Of a DNA stretch of 64,000 nt, positions 1 to 8,533 are shown one piece after another. The position numbers and the translations under genes are program-made. The stretch is taken from the NCBI RefSeq assembly GCF_003094615.1, contig NZ_QDKO01000017.1, positions 1 to 64,000 on the forward strand, in the 5' to 3' direction. A model generated the notes under the pieces. It worked only from the letters and a program-made list of their open reading frames with translations. It made no database searches and was not told the DNA's origin. The first letter of the stretch is position 1. Each line of letters begins with the position of its first letter. Source of the stretch: Caulobacter radicis (lineage in GTDB: Bacteria; Pseudomonadota; Alphaproteobacteria; Caulobacterales; Caulobacteraceae).

Positions 1-114
1 CGCCTCAAGACCCTGCTGGCCGCCCCGGTCATCGTCGACCTGCGCAACGTCTACAAGCCGCATGAGATGGTCCGCCACGGCTTCACCTACGCCTCGGTGG
101 GGCGCGGGGCGTGA
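1..114 (+). CDS. UDP-glucose 6-dehydrogenase, C-terminal end (partial)
   Basis: The first 37 codons, open from the window edge to TGA at 112-114, read as the C-terminal tail of a UDP-glucose/GDP-mannose dehydrogenase: a valine-rich strand, then VDLRNVYKP, then a GF-Y-S-VGRG ending. In this family the segment belongs to the UDP-binding C-terminal domain. The enzyme oxidises UDP-glucose to UDP-glucuronate, the substrate of the epimerase that overlaps it by 4 bp (GTGA). Only the tail is visible, so the call rests on this motif and on the neighbour. Confidence 0.7.
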   Translation, partial: RLKTLLAAPVIVDLRNVYKPHEMVRHGFTYASVGRGA

Positions 115-1088
115 GCGCCGGACCCGTCATCGTCACCGGCGCGGCCGGCTTCATCGGCATGCACGTGGTCGAGCGCCTGCTCGACCGCGGCGAGACGGTG
201 ATCGGCGTCGACGTCTTCAACGCCTATTACGACCCGGCCCTGAAAGACGCCCGCGCCGCGCGCCTGGAGGGCCGCCCGGGCTTTACGATGATCCGTATGG
301 ACATCGCCGAGCACGAGGCCCTGCTGGCGCTGGTCCAGTCGTCGGGCGCCCGGCGGATCGTCCACCTGGCCGCCCAGGCCGGGGTGCGCTACTCGATCGA
401 CAACCCCTTCGCCTACGAGCGCTCGAACCTGGCCGGCCACCTGTCGGTGCTGGAGGCCTGCCGCCACGGCGGCGTCGAGGCCCTGGTCTACGCCTCGTCG
501 AGCAGCGTCTATGGCGAGCGGCCGCTGGCCGGCGAAGGCTTCAAGGAGACCGATCCGGCCGAGGCCCCAGTGTCGCTGTACGCGGCCACCAAGCGCTCGT
601 GCGAGCTGCTGAGCCAGAGCTACGCCAGCCTCTACGGCTTTCCGCAGGCGGGCCTGCGGTTCTTCACGGTCTACGGTCCCTGGGGCCGGCCCGACATGGC
701 CTATTTCAGCTTCACCCAGAAGATCCTGCGCGGCGAGCCGATCGAGGTCTATGGCGAGGGCAGGATGGCCCGCGACTTCACCTATATCGACGACATCGTC
801 GACGGCATCGTCGGCGTGCTCGACAACCCGCCGCCGCGCGGCGGGCACGAGGTCTACAACATCGGCGACAGCAACCCGGTCGGCCTGATGGACATGATCG
901 CCGCCCTGGAGGCCGCCATCGGCCGCCAGGCGGAAAAGGTCTTCCTGCCGATGCAGCCGGGCGACGTGCCGGCCACCTATGCCGACGTCTCCAAGCTGCA
1001 CGCCCTGACCGGCTACAAGCCGAAAGTCGGCGTCGAGGAAGGCCTCCAGCGCTTCGCGGCCTGGTACGCCGACTTCTACGGCCGCTAG
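111..1088 (+). CDS. UDP-glucuronate 4-epimerase family, extended SDR
   Basis: This 325-residue extended SDR carries the NAD-binding GxxGxxG motif at residues 10-16 (GAAGFIG), and the catalytic pair is Y157/K161 in a YAATK motif. The HLAAQAGVRYS segment around residue 85 and the FFTVYGPWGRPDMA segment are hallmarks of UDP-glucuronate 4-epimerases, which make UDP-galacturonate for surface polysaccharide. The GTG start overlaps the stop of the upstream UDP-glucose dehydrogenase by 4 bp, so the two probably form a two-step path from UDP-glucose to UDP-galacturonate by translational coupling. The exact sugar substrate is inferred. Confidence 0.85.
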   Translation: MSAGPVIVTGAAGFIGMHVVERLLDRGETVIGVDVFNAYYDPALKDARAARLEGRPGFTMIRMDIAEHEALLALVQSSGARRIVHLAAQAGVRYSIDNPFAYERSNLAGHLSVLEACRHGGVEALVYASSSSVYGERPLAGEGFKETDPAEAPVSLYAATKRSCELLSQSYASLYGFPQAGLRFFTVYGPWGRPDMAYFSFTQKILRGEPIEVYGEGRMARDFTYIDDIVDGIVGVLDNPPPRGGHEVYNIGDSNPVGLMDMIAALEAAIGRQAEKVFLPMQPGDVPATYADVSKLHALTGYKPKVGVEEGLQRFAAWYADFYGR

Positions 1089-1093
1089 GTTCC

Positions 1094-1984
1094 CTACTCC
1101 GCCGCCTGCCCCGCGATCATCGCCGCGCGCATGGCCTCGGCCTGCTCGGGCGAGACGCCCATGGCCGCCAGGATCGGCGAGGGCGTGCGCGTGTCCCAGC
1201 TGCTGCGCGGGCCGATGGTGATGCCGCCGTCGACGACGATGTGGGTTCCGCTGACGAAGGCGCTGTCGTCGCTGGCCAGGTAGAGGGCCGCGGCGGCGAT
1301 GTCCTCGGGCAGGCCGGCCTTGGCGATGGGCTGGATCTTGGGCCCGACCTCGGCGACGCGGGCGGCCATCTGGTCGGCGACGTCCCGGGAAAGCCCGATC
1401 GAGGCGCCGAAGATCGAGGTGGCGATCAGGCCCGGGCAGATGGCGTTGACCCGCACGCCCAGCGGCGACAGTTCGGCGGCCGCGCAGCGGGTCATGTGGA
1501 TCACCGCCGCCTTGGCCGAGGAATAGGCCAGCGGCCCGAAGCCCGCCTGCAGGCCGGCGATCGAGGCGGTGTTGATGATCGAGCCGCCGCCCCTCGCCTG
1601 CATGGCCGGCAGGGCGTGCTTCATGCCCAGCACCGGACCGCGCAGCAGCACGGCGAAGGTGGCGTCCCAGGCCTCGCCGGTCATGTCGGCCACGCCGTTG
1701 TGGGCGCCGCCGTGGCCGGCGTTGTTGAACAGGATGTCGAGCCCGCCGAAGGCCTGCGTCGCCAGGCCGATGGCGGCGGCGATGTCGTCCTCGACGGTGA
1801 CGTCGCAGCGCGAGAAGCGCACGGCGTCAGGAAAGCGCTGCTCGAGGATCGCGCCCTTTTCGGCCTGCAGGTCGGCGGCGACCACGCGCGCGCCCTGGGC
1901 CACGAACAGTTCGACGGTTCCCAGGCCTATGCCCGAGCAGGCCCCGGTGACGACGGCGACCTTGCCGTCCAGACGTCCGGCCAT
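1094..1984 (-). CDS. SDR family oxidoreductase
   Basis: This 296-residue classical short-chain dehydrogenase has the cofactor motif TGACSGIG at residues 13-20, NNAG at 87-90, the catalytic serine near S141 and Y154-x3-K158. D38 after the second beta strand suggests NAD rather than NADP. The C-terminus extends about 40 residues past the VDGG motif (FVSGTHIVVDGG), longer than a minimal 250-residue SDR. It converges on the epimerase with only 5 bp between stops and stands alone. The substrate cannot be told from sequence. Confidence 0.85.
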   Translation of the reverse strand: MAGRLDGKVAVVTGACSGIGLGTVELFVAQGARVVAADLQAEKGAILEQRFPDAVRFSRCDVTVEDDIAAAIGLATQAFGGLDILFNNAGHGGAHNGVADMTGEAWDATFAVLLRGPVLGMKHALPAMQARGGGSIINTASIAGLQAGFGPLAYSSAKAAVIHMTRCAAAELSPLGVRVNAICPGLIATSIFGASIGLSRDVADQMAARVAEVGPKIQPIAKAGLPEDIAAAALYLASDDSAFVSGTHIVVDGGITIGPRSSWDTRTPSPILAAMGVSPEQAEAMRAAMIAGQAAE

Positions 1985-2073
1985 GCGGCGTCCTCCCTTT
2001 TGGCGCGCGGCCTCTGGAGGCGGGCCGCTTGGCGCGGGAGGATCATGGGACGGGCCGCCGCCAGCGGCCAGCC

Positions 2074-2292
2074 TTACGCGGCGTCAGCGGCCGAGGCGCG
2101 ATCGAACGGCGAACGGCCCTGGGCGGGGCGGCGGGCGACCAGGCTGAACAGCAGCCACAGGGCGCACGGAACCAGCATCACCGCCCAGGCCAGCACCAGG
2201 CCGGCCAGGCCGAAGACGGCGCAGACGCGCTGCCAGACGTTGGCCTGCTCGGCGGCGCGGCGACGCGGCTTCTTGTCGATCTTCAAACCCAT
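2074..2292 (-). CDS. Small single-pass membrane protein, hypothetical
   Basis: The 72-residue protein opens with a basic stretch (KIDKKPRRR), followed by one hydrophobic segment of about 25 residues (about 25-50) that should cross the inner membrane, and a short polar tail. It lies 21 bp upstream of the end of the CpsF-like gene on the same strand, so it may be the last gene of that transcript. I recognise no family. It could be an accessory membrane peptide, but no function can be assigned. Confidence 0.6.
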   Translation of the reverse strand: MGLKIDKKPRRRAAEQANVWQRVCAVFGLAGLVLAWAVMLVPCALWLLFSLVARRPAQGRSPFDRASAADAA

Positions 2293-2313
2293 GGGTCCCC
2301 CACGGACGTCAGG

Positions 2314-3222
2314 TTAAGGCTTGAGCGCGAGATCGGTGGCGCGCCGATAGGCGGCCTCCGGCGGAACGGCGTTCTTCTTTTTGCCCGGCTTCAGCTGCCG
2401 CGCAAGAGCCCTGCGCGCGTCGACCATGGCCGGACCGAACAGGTGCCAGGGCTCGACGCAGTAGCGGGTGAACAGCCGCTCGGGATCGGCCATCAGCCGG
2501 AACAGCCACTCCATGCCCACCTGGCCCATCCAGCGCGGCGCGGCCAGCTGCACGCCGGCCTCGTAGTCGAAGGCGCCGCCGACCGTGAAGCCGACGCAGG
2601 GGTCGAGCTTCTTGTGGTTCTCCAGCAGCCACTTCTCCTGGCGCGGCATGCCCATGCCGACGAACAGGATGTCGGGCTTATAGGCCTTGATCCTGGCGAC
2701 CACCGCCTCGTTCTCGGGCGAACCGTCGGTGACGTCGAAATAGCCCTGATGGCTCTCGACCCGGGCGTTCGGCCAATCGCGACGGATGTTCTCCAGCGCC
2801 TTGTCGGCCACGCCCGGGGCGCCGCCGACGAAGAACACCTTCCAGTTCTCCTTGGTGGCGCGCGCCCAGAAGTCGTTGCGCCAGTCCAGATAGGTGCAGC
2901 GGTGGAAGCGGCGGCTGGCCCGGCCGACGATGCGCGCCCAGAAGATCAGCGGGACAGAGTCCACCTCGATCAGCTCGGCGGCCTCGAAAAAGTCGACGAC
3001 CTGCGGGTCCTTCTGCAGCAGATACAGGCTGTGCAGGTTGTGGTTGGCGACGATCGCGCCCTTGCCGCCCGCGATCCGGCCGGCCACGAAGTGGAAGACC
3101 TCTTCCGGGCGCACGAGATCCATCTCGCCCCCGAGCACCTTCACGCGCTCCTCGGGACGCCGGTTCATACGGTACGGGCGGCGCGCCTCCACGGGAAACG
3201 CGTCGCGAGCAGGAAGGAACAT
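2314..3222 (-). CDS. WecG/TagA/CpsF family glycosyltransferase
   Basis: This 302-residue GT26-type enzyme transfers a sugar from a UDP-sugar to a lipid-linked acceptor at the cytoplasmic membrane in surface-polysaccharide assembly. Visible family motifs are ANHNLHSLYLL near residues 59-69, VDSVPLIFWAR at 88-97, the FVGGAPGVADKAL loop, GMPRQEKW at 191-198 and MEWLFRL--DPERLF at 237-251. The ATG at 3222 has a GGAGG about 10 nt upstream; a later Met at residue 19 is the alternative start. About 145 bp of comparatively AT-rich DNA upstream probably holds the promoter. The sugar transferred is unknown. Confidence 0.88.
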   Translation of the reverse strand: MFLPARDAFPVEARRPYRMNRRPEERVKVLGGEMDLVRPEEVFHFVAGRIAGGKGAIVANHNLHSLYLLQKDPQVVDFFEAAELIEVDSVPLIFWARIVGRASRRFHRCTYLDWRNDFWARATKENWKVFFVGGAPGVADKALENIRRDWPNARVESHQGYFDVTDGSPENEAVVARIKAYKPDILFVGMGMPRQEKWLLENHKKLDPCVGFTVGGAFDYEAGVQLAAPRWMGQVGMEWLFRLMADPERLFTRYCVEPWHLFGPAMVDARRALARQLKPGKKKNAVPPEAAYRRATDLALKP

Positions 3223-3367
3223 CTGAACGCCGCCTCCGACTATTCGAAGAGCAGCAATAGCCCAGTTGATCTCACCGCTTTGCTAAGGGACGTCCTTACC
3301 GACCGTTTAACCGTATGATTTTACTGTTGTTTCAGAACGGGACGGCAGAGGGGTGATTTGCGAAAGC

Positions 3368-3835
3368 TTAACCACGCCGCTCGTGCAAGGCCGCCTGAAG
3401 GCTTGTGAGCGCGGCTTCGGGAAAGGGCGCGCCCCACCGCGCCAGGTAGCCCCCGCTCCCGAACGTCGCCAGGAGGTCCTGCGCGCTCGAGACGACCGAT
3501 CCCGCCAGGGTTCGCAGCCGGGCGACCTCGTTAAAGATCACCTCGCCTGCTGGCCGCCCAGTGAGCGGCCAGTCCGCAAAACGGGAGACGCTCACCCGGA
3601 CCGCACCGGCGGCCTGCGTGGTCAGCGTGAGCGCCAGGCAACCAGGCTCGTCGACGAAGACGACCGTCGCATCCGTCGCGCCGTCCCTGAGGAGGGCTGC
3701 GAGCGCGCTCATCAGGTCGCCGAGCACGTCATCGGACAGACGGCTGGCGAACCACTCGACACGGGAACCGCCGATTTCGAGCGAACACGTCGCCCAACGA
3801 TCGTCGTGCACCTGGAACAGAAATCGAGCCCCCAT
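3368..3835 (-). CDS. Hypothetical protein, 155 aa
   Basis: This is an open frame of 155 codons with acidic, beta-rich sequence at the start (LFQVHDDRWATCSLEIGG) and helix-like sequence at the end, and no signal peptide or membrane segment. I recognise no domain. It sits alone between the CpsF-like gene and the quinone oxidoreductase, in the same direction as both, with 106 bp separating it from the latter. No convincing ribosome-binding site precedes the ATG. Its amino-acid composition looks like a real soluble protein, but the gene is less certain than its neighbours. Confidence 0.55.
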   Translation of the reverse strand: MGARFLFQVHDDRWATCSLEIGGSRVEWFASRLSDDVLGDLMSALAALLRDGATDATVVFVDEPGCLALTLTTQAAGAVRVSVSRFADWPLTGRPAGEVIFNEVARLRTLAGSVVSSAQDLLATFGSGGYLARWGAPFPEAALTSLQAALHERRG

Positions 3836-3941
3836 CGGCTCAGCATGTCGCAGTCGCCCGGAGGCGGCAAGTCGACGCGGGAGGCTGCCTGCAAGGGGCC
3901 GTGGAGCGAAGTCGCCGCCGAACGACAGGCCGGTAGGGACC

Positions 3942-4940
3942 CTACTCCACCGTCACCACGACCTTGCCCATGGCCTTGCGGCTGGCCAGGTGCGCGATGG
4001 CGTCGCCGGCCTTTTCCAGGGGGAAGCGTTCGGAGACGTAAGGCTTGATCTTGCCGGCGGCGTAGAGGTCCATCAGCTCGCGCACGTTGGCGGCGTGGCC
4101 GGCCGGGTCCCGGGCCACGGCCGCGCCCCAGAACACGCCGACGATGTCGCACGACTTCAGCAGGGTGAGGTTCAGCGGGATCTTCGGGATGCCCGACGGG
4201 AAGCCGATCACCAGCATGCGGCCGCCCCAGCCGGCGGCGCGGATCGTGGCTTCGGAATAGTCGCCGCCGACCGCGTCATAGGCCACGTCCCAGCCGTTGG
4301 GGCCGCAGGCGGCCTTCAGCTGGTCGGCCAGGGCCTTCTGGCCGTCCTTGTCGAAAGGCCCGCGGGCATAGACGACGCCGGCGTCGGCGCCGCGCGAGAT
4401 GGCCAGGTCGACCTTCTCCTGGCTGGAGGCGGCGGCGATGACCCGCGCGCCCATGGCCTTGCCCAGCTCCACCGCCGCCAGGCCCACGCCGCCGGCCGCG
4501 CCGAGCACCAGCAGGGTCTGGCCGGGCTTGAGGAAGCCGCGGTCCTTCAGGGCGTAGTACGAAGTGCCGTAGGTCAGGATGAAGGCCGAGGCCTCGTCGA
4601 AGGGCATGGCGTCGGGGATCGGCGTGCAGCGCGCGGCCTCGACGGCCAGCTTGTCGGCCATGCCGCCCCAGCCCGTGGAGGCCAGCACCCGCTGGCCGAC
4701 CGACAGGCCGGTGACGCCCTCGCCCAGGGCCGCGACCACGCCCGAGACCTCGCCGCCGGGGGCGAAGGGGCGCTGCGGCTTGAACTGGTACATGTCCTGA
4801 ATGATCAGCAGGTCGGGATAGTTGACCCCGCAGGCCTTGACGTCGATCAGCACCTGGCCGGGCGCGGGAACCGGATCGGGCAGGTCTTCCAGCACCAGGG
4901 TCTCGGGTCCGCCGACCGCCTTGCTGAGCACCGCCTTCAT
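3942..4940 (-). CDS. NADPH:quinone oxidoreductase family protein (zinc-less MDR)
   Basis: This 332-residue medium-chain dehydrogenase/reductase of the QOR type has GVNYPD at residues 38-43, PGGEVSG at 61-67 and the NADPH-binding loop GAAGGVGLAAVELG at 147-160. The catalytic-zinc cysteine/histidine ligands of alcohol dehydrogenases are absent, as expected for QOR enzymes. The ATG at 4940 is preceded by GGGAGAAG at good spacing; an upstream in-frame extension to 5015 would run into the divergent asparaginase gene and is rejected. The family reduces quinones or enoyl compounds; the substrate here is unknown. Confidence 0.88.
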   Translation of the reverse strand: MKAVLSKAVGGPETLVLEDLPDPVPAPGQVLIDVKACGVNYPDLLIIQDMYQFKPQRPFAPGGEVSGVVAALGEGVTGLSVGQRVLASTGWGGMADKLAVEAARCTPIPDAMPFDEASAFILTYGTSYYALKDRGFLKPGQTLLVLGAAGGVGLAAVELGKAMGARVIAAASSQEKVDLAISRGADAGVVYARGPFDKDGQKALADQLKAACGPNGWDVAYDAVGGDYSEATIRAAGWGGRMLVIGFPSGIPKIPLNLTLLKSCDIVGVFWGAAVARDPAGHAANVRELMDLYAAGKIKPYVSERFPLEKAGDAIAHLASRKAMGKVVVTVE

Positions 4941-5008
4941 CTCGCTTCTCCCTGCCTCTTTGTTTAGAAGGCCGACGCTAGCGCAGGCGCGACGACCGAG
5001 AAAGCCAA

Positions 5009-5887
5009 ATGTCAAACAAACGTTTTACCCTCGCCCTGCACGGCGGCGCCGGCGCCAAGCGCGGCCATGACTACAGCGTCGAGATCGCCCACATGCGCGG
5101 CCTGATCGAGACGGGCCGCGAGCGGCTGGCGGCGGGCGCCAGCGCCCTGGACGTGGTGGTCGAGACCGTGGCGGCGCTGGAAGCCTCGGGCCTCTATATC
5201 GCCGGCAAGGGCGCCTCGCCCAACGCCGACGGCGCGTACGAGCTGGACGCCAGCCTGATGGACGGCGCGACCAGCCGCGCCGGCTCGGTGGCCGCCCTGC
5301 AAGGCTTCGCCAGCCCGATCCGCGCCGCCCGGGCGGTGATGGACCAGACCCCGCACGTGATGCTGGCCGGCGAGGGCGCCATGGCCTTCGCCCGCGCCCA
5401 GGGCCTGGAGACGATCTCCGATCCCGAGACCTACTACACCCATGCCGGCGCCTTCGAGGACAACGCCCCTCCGGGAGGGCTTCCCACCGGCACCGTCGGC
5501 TGCGTGGCCCTGGACCAGGACGGCCGCCTGGCCGCCGCCACCTCGACCGCCGGCGTGTTCGGCAAGCTGCCCGGCCGGGTGGGCGACAGCCCGATCATCG
5601 GCGCCGGGGCCTGGGCCGACGGCTGGGCGGCGGTGTCGTGCACCGGCCAGGGCGAATATTTCATCCGCACGGCCGTGGGCGCGCAGATCGCCCACCGCAT
5701 CCGCTTCGGCGGCCAGGACCTGGACGAGGCGGCGGCCGGCGCCATCCAGGGCGTGGCCGACCTGGGCGGCCACGGCGGCCTGGTGTCGGTGGACCGCGAC
5801 GGCAACGTCGCCATGCCGTTCGCCTCCAGCGGCCTCAAGCGCGCGGCCCTGATGCCCGACGGGACGATCCTGGCCGAAGCCTTCTGA
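5009..5887 (+). CDS. Isoaspartyl peptidase / L-asparaginase, T2 family
   Basis: This 292-residue plant-type asparaginase is an Ntn hydrolase that self-cleaves to expose a threonine. The predicted nucleophile is T162 in GTVGCVALD. Other family motifs are LHGGAG at 10-15, the GSVAALQG region and [12 protein letters not shown] at 189-200, which binds sodium and substrate. Such enzymes hydrolyse beta-aspartyl dipeptides and asparagine in the cytoplasm. It is divergent from the quinone oxidoreductase with 68 bp between starts, and there is no signal peptide. Confidence 0.92.
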   Translation: MSNKRFTLALHGGAGAKRGHDYSVEIAHMRGLIETGRERLAAGASALDVVVETVAALEASGLYIAGKGASPNADGAYELDASLMDGATSRAGSVAALQGFASPIRAARAVMDQTPHVMLAGEGAMAFARAQGLETISDPETYYTHAGAFEDNAPPGGLPTGTVGCVALDQDGRLAAATSTAGVFGKLPGRVGDSPIIGAGAWADGWAAVSCTGQGEYFIRTAVGAQIAHRIRFGGQDLDEAAAGAIQGVADLGGHGGLVSVDRDGNVAMPFASSGLKRAALMPDGTILAEAF

Positions 5888-5977
5888 TCCAGCCTTCCCC
5901 CTTGACCCCGGCCGGTCCCGCGCCAAGAAGGGAGCCGGGGCAACCCACGGACTCGTAATGGAAATCGGAGCGCGACC

Positions 5978-6967
5978 TTGAGCCAAGCCATCCTCGTGGC
6001 CGGCGGCGCGGGCTATATCGGCTCGCATACCTGCCTGCGCCTGGCCGAGGCCGGCTTCACGCCCGTGGTCTACGACAATCTCAGCAACGGCTGGGAAGCG
6101 TTCGTCCAGTGGGGTCCGCTGGAGGTGGGCGACGTCAACGACCCGGTACGGCTGGCCGAAGTGTTCGCCAAGCACAGGCCCGTGGCCGTGATCCACTTCG
6201 CCGCCTTCGTCGAGGTGGCCTTCTCGATCGCCGAGCCGGGCGCCTTCTACGGCACCAATGTCGGCGGGGCGATCACCCTGATCGAGGCCGCCCGCAAGGC
6301 CGGGGTCAACAAGCTGGTGTTCTCGTCGACCTGCGCCACCTATGGCCCGCCGGTGACCCTGCCGATGGACGAGACCCACCCGCAGGCGCCGCTCAACCCC
6401 TATGGCCGCAGCAAGCTGATGGTCGAGCAGATCCTGCGCGACATGGACCGCTACAAGGGCTTCCGCTCGGTGGTGCTGCGCTATTTCAACGCCGCCGGGG
6501 CCGACCCCGAGGGGCGCATCGGCGAGAAGCACGAGCCGGAAACCCACGCCATCCCGCTGGCCATCGCCGCCGCCCGGGGCGAGCGCGACAAGTTCACCCT
6601 CTACGGCAGCGACTACGACACCCGCGACGGCACCTGCATCCGCGACTACGTCCACGTGCTGGACCTGGCCGACGCGCACGTCTCGGCGCTGAAGTGGCTG
6701 CTGGACGGCAAGCACAGCACGGCCTTCAACCTGGGCACCGGCGAGGGCACCTCGGTGCGCGAGCTGGTGGCGGCGATCGAGCGCCGCTCCAACCGTCATT
6801 TCCCGCTGGAGACCGTCACCCGCCGCGACGGCGACGCCCCGATCCTGGTGGCCGACAGCGACAAGGCCCGCGCCCTGCTGGGCTGGACCCCGCGCTACGG
6901 CCTCGACGACATCATCCAGCACGCCTGGGCCTGGCACGCCAACGGCGCGACCACGCTGAAGCGTTGA
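5978..6967 (+). CDS. galE: UDP-glucose 4-epimerase
   Basis: This 329-residue extended SDR has NAD motif GGAGYIGSH at residues 9-17, VIHFAAFVEV, the STCATYG active-site segment and catalytic Y142/K146 (YGRSK). RYFNAAGADPEGRIGE and DYDTRDGTCIRDYVHV are classic GalE signatures. It interconverts UDP-glucose and UDP-galactose for surface glycans. The start is TTG at 5978 with a GGAG about 9 nt upstream. A nearby ATG at 5958 opens only an 8-codon frame whose stop overlaps the TTG. Confidence 0.93.
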   Translation: MSQAILVAGGAGYIGSHTCLRLAEAGFTPVVYDNLSNGWEAFVQWGPLEVGDVNDPVRLAEVFAKHRPVAVIHFAAFVEVAFSIAEPGAFYGTNVGGAITLIEAARKAGVNKLVFSSTCATYGPPVTLPMDETHPQAPLNPYGRSKLMVEQILRDMDRYKGFRSVVLRYFNAAGADPEGRIGEKHEPETHAIPLAIAAARGERDKFTLYGSDYDTRDGTCIRDYVHVLDLADAHVSALKWLLDGKHSTAFNLGTGEGTSVRELVAAIERRSNRHFPLETVTRRDGDAPILVADSDKARALLGWTPRYGLDDIIQHAWAWHANGATTLKR

Positions 6968-7017
6968 GGCGCGAAAGCGGCTTTCCCGCGAGGGTGGAAA
7001 CCCTCTAGCCTGGGTCC

Positions 7018-7563
7018 ATGCATGGCCTGGCCCTCGCCCTGATCTGGCTGGCCGCGACGCCCCCGGCGGTCGTGGGGGACGGCGTGGCGGCCAGGGTCCG
7101 GGCCGGCGCCGACGGACGCGGCGAGGTTCGGGCCGCCATCGACATCCCCGCCCCGCCCGAGCGGGTGTGGCGCACCATCCTCGACTGCCGCCTGGCCGAG
7201 CGCATGACCCCCAGCGTCAAGCGCTGCACGGTGCTGGAACGCTCGCCCGACGGCCGGACCGAGACCCGCGAGCACTGGATCAAGCGCGGCCTGTTCTCGC
7301 CGATGCTGCGCTCGGTGTCGCGGCTGGAGCTGGAGCCCGGCCGGCGCATCGGCTTCCGCTGCATCGGCGGCGACATCGACGACTGCGAGGGCCAGTGGCT
7401 GCTGACCCCGCTGGACGACGGGGCCGCAACCCGGGTGGTCTATGAGAACAAGGTCAGCGCCCCCTTCGGCCTGCCGGCCGGCATGGCGGCGGCGGCCATG
7501 CGCCGCGACGTGCCGGCCGCCCTGCTGGCGCTGAAGCGCGAATGCCTGGAGCCCCGCCCATGA
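7018..7563 (+). CDS. SRPBCC (START-like) protein with N-terminal signal sequence
   Basis: This 181-residue protein has a hydrophobic N-terminus (about residues 3-18) resembling a signal peptide. A START/Bet v1-like fold follows, with the typical AAIDIPAPPERVWRTILD first strand-helix and a C-terminal amphipathic helix. SRPBCC domains bind hydrophobic ligands in a deep cavity; the ligand here is unknown. It begins 50 bp after galE and its stop overlaps the next gene by ATGA, making it the first of three tightly coupled genes. The export signal is predicted by eye only. Confidence 0.75.
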   Translation: MHGLALALIWLAATPPAVVGDGVAARVRAGADGRGEVRAAIDIPAPPERVWRTILDCRLAERMTPSVKRCTVLERSPDGRTETREHWIKRGLFSPMLRSVSRLELEPGRRIGFRCIGGDIDDCEGQWLLTPLDDGAATRVVYENKVSAPFGLPAGMAAAAMRRDVPAALLALKRECLEPRP

Positions 7564-7997
7564 ACGCCGCCCACGTGAACGCGCCAGAACCGCTGTGGCT
7601 GTTCGACGGGGTGTGCAACCTGTGCTCGGGCTCGGTGCGGGCGGTGCTGGCCATCGATCGCAAGGGGATCATGCGCTTTACGCCGATCCAGTCGGACTAC
7701 GGCCGGGCCCTGGCGATCGCCCACGGGATCGATCCGGACCATCCGGCCAGCTTCCTCTATCTCGACGGCGGCCGGGCGCTGGAGAGGAGCGCGGCGATCC
7801 TGGCCCTGCTGCGCCGGCTGGGCGCGCCGTGGTCGGGGCTGGCGGCCGTGGTCGGCCTGGCGCCCAAGGCCTGGCTGGACGCCGGCTACGACTGGCTGGC
7901 CGCCAACCGCTACCGGCTGATGGGCAAGCGCGCGACCTGCATGGTCCCCACGCCGGCCCAGCGGGCCCGCTTCGTGCTGGAGCCGCCGGCGGCATGA
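7560..7997 (+). CDS. DCC (DUF393) family thiol-disulfide oxidoreductase-like protein
   Basis: This 145-residue protein belongs to the DCC family, named for the conserved DxxCxxC seen here as D16-G-V-C19-N-L-C22, followed by the SVRAVLAIDR helix and the FTPIQSDYG strand. The fold is thioredoxin-like and members are presumed redox proteins, though none of this type is well characterised to my knowledge. The ATG at 7560 overlaps the SRPBCC stop by 4 bp and is preferred over an in-frame upstream ATG at 7542. Its own stop overlaps the DUF4166 start by 4 bp. Confidence 0.88.
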   Translation: MNAAHVNAPEPLWLFDGVCNLCSGSVRAVLAIDRKGIMRFTPIQSDYGRALAIAHGIDPDHPASFLYLDGGRALERSAAILALLRRLGAPWSGLAAVVGLAPKAWLDAGYDWLAANRYRLMGKRATCMVPTPAQRARFVLEPPAA

Positions 7998-8533
7998 GCC
8001 AAGGCCTCTTCCCGCGCGTCATGGGCCCGGCCTTCGCCGACCTGCCCGCCGCCGTGCGCGCCGTCCACCAGGGGCGGCGGGCGGTGAGCCTGCACGGCCA
8101 TGCCCGGGCGCGGGGCGACGGCGGCGCGGCGGCCCTGTTCCGGCGGCTGCAAGGCCTGCCGGGCCCCGGCGTCCACGACACGGCGGTGGCGATCACGCCC
8201 CTGGCCGGCGGCGAAGCCTGGACGCGCCGGTTCGGCGACCGGACCTTCGCCTCGCGCGTCGCCCCGGCGACCGGCGACCCGCGCGCCTTCGAGGAGACGG
8301 TCGGCCTCCTGACCTTCCGCTTCCACGCCACGCCCTGCCCGGCCGGCTTTTCCTGGATCTTCGAGGGTTGGCGCCTGGGGCCCCTGCCCCTGCCCGCCGC
8401 CTGGGCGCCGCTCAGCCGGGCGCGGATCTTCGAGCGCGACGGAACCTACCGCTTCCGCGTTCTGGTCGCCCATCCGTGGCTGGGCGTGATCTTCGGCTAT
8501 GCCGGACGGCTGGACCGGCCGATCGGGGACTAG
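7994..8533 (+). CDS. DUF4166 domain protein
   Basis: This 179-residue protein matches my memory of DUF4166, opening with LFPRVMGPAFADLPAAVRAVHQG and containing the FRFHATPCPAGFSWIFEGWRLGPLPLP and YRFRVLVAHPWLGVIFGYAGRL blocks. The function is unknown; the domain is often fused or adjacent to saccharopine-dehydrogenase-like and DCC proteins. Translation is probably coupled to the DCC gene through an ATGA overlap. Its stop overlaps by 4 bp the end of the convergent glycosyltransferase gene. Confidence 0.82.
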   Translation: MSQGLFPRVMGPAFADLPAAVRAVHQGRRAVSLHGHARARGDGGAAALFRRLQGLPGPGVHDTAVAITPLAGGEAWTRRFGDRTFASRVAPATGDPRAFEETVGLLTFRFHATPCPAGFSWIFEGWRLGPLPLPAAWAPLSRARIFERDGTYRFRVLVAHPWLGVIFGYAGRLDRPIGD

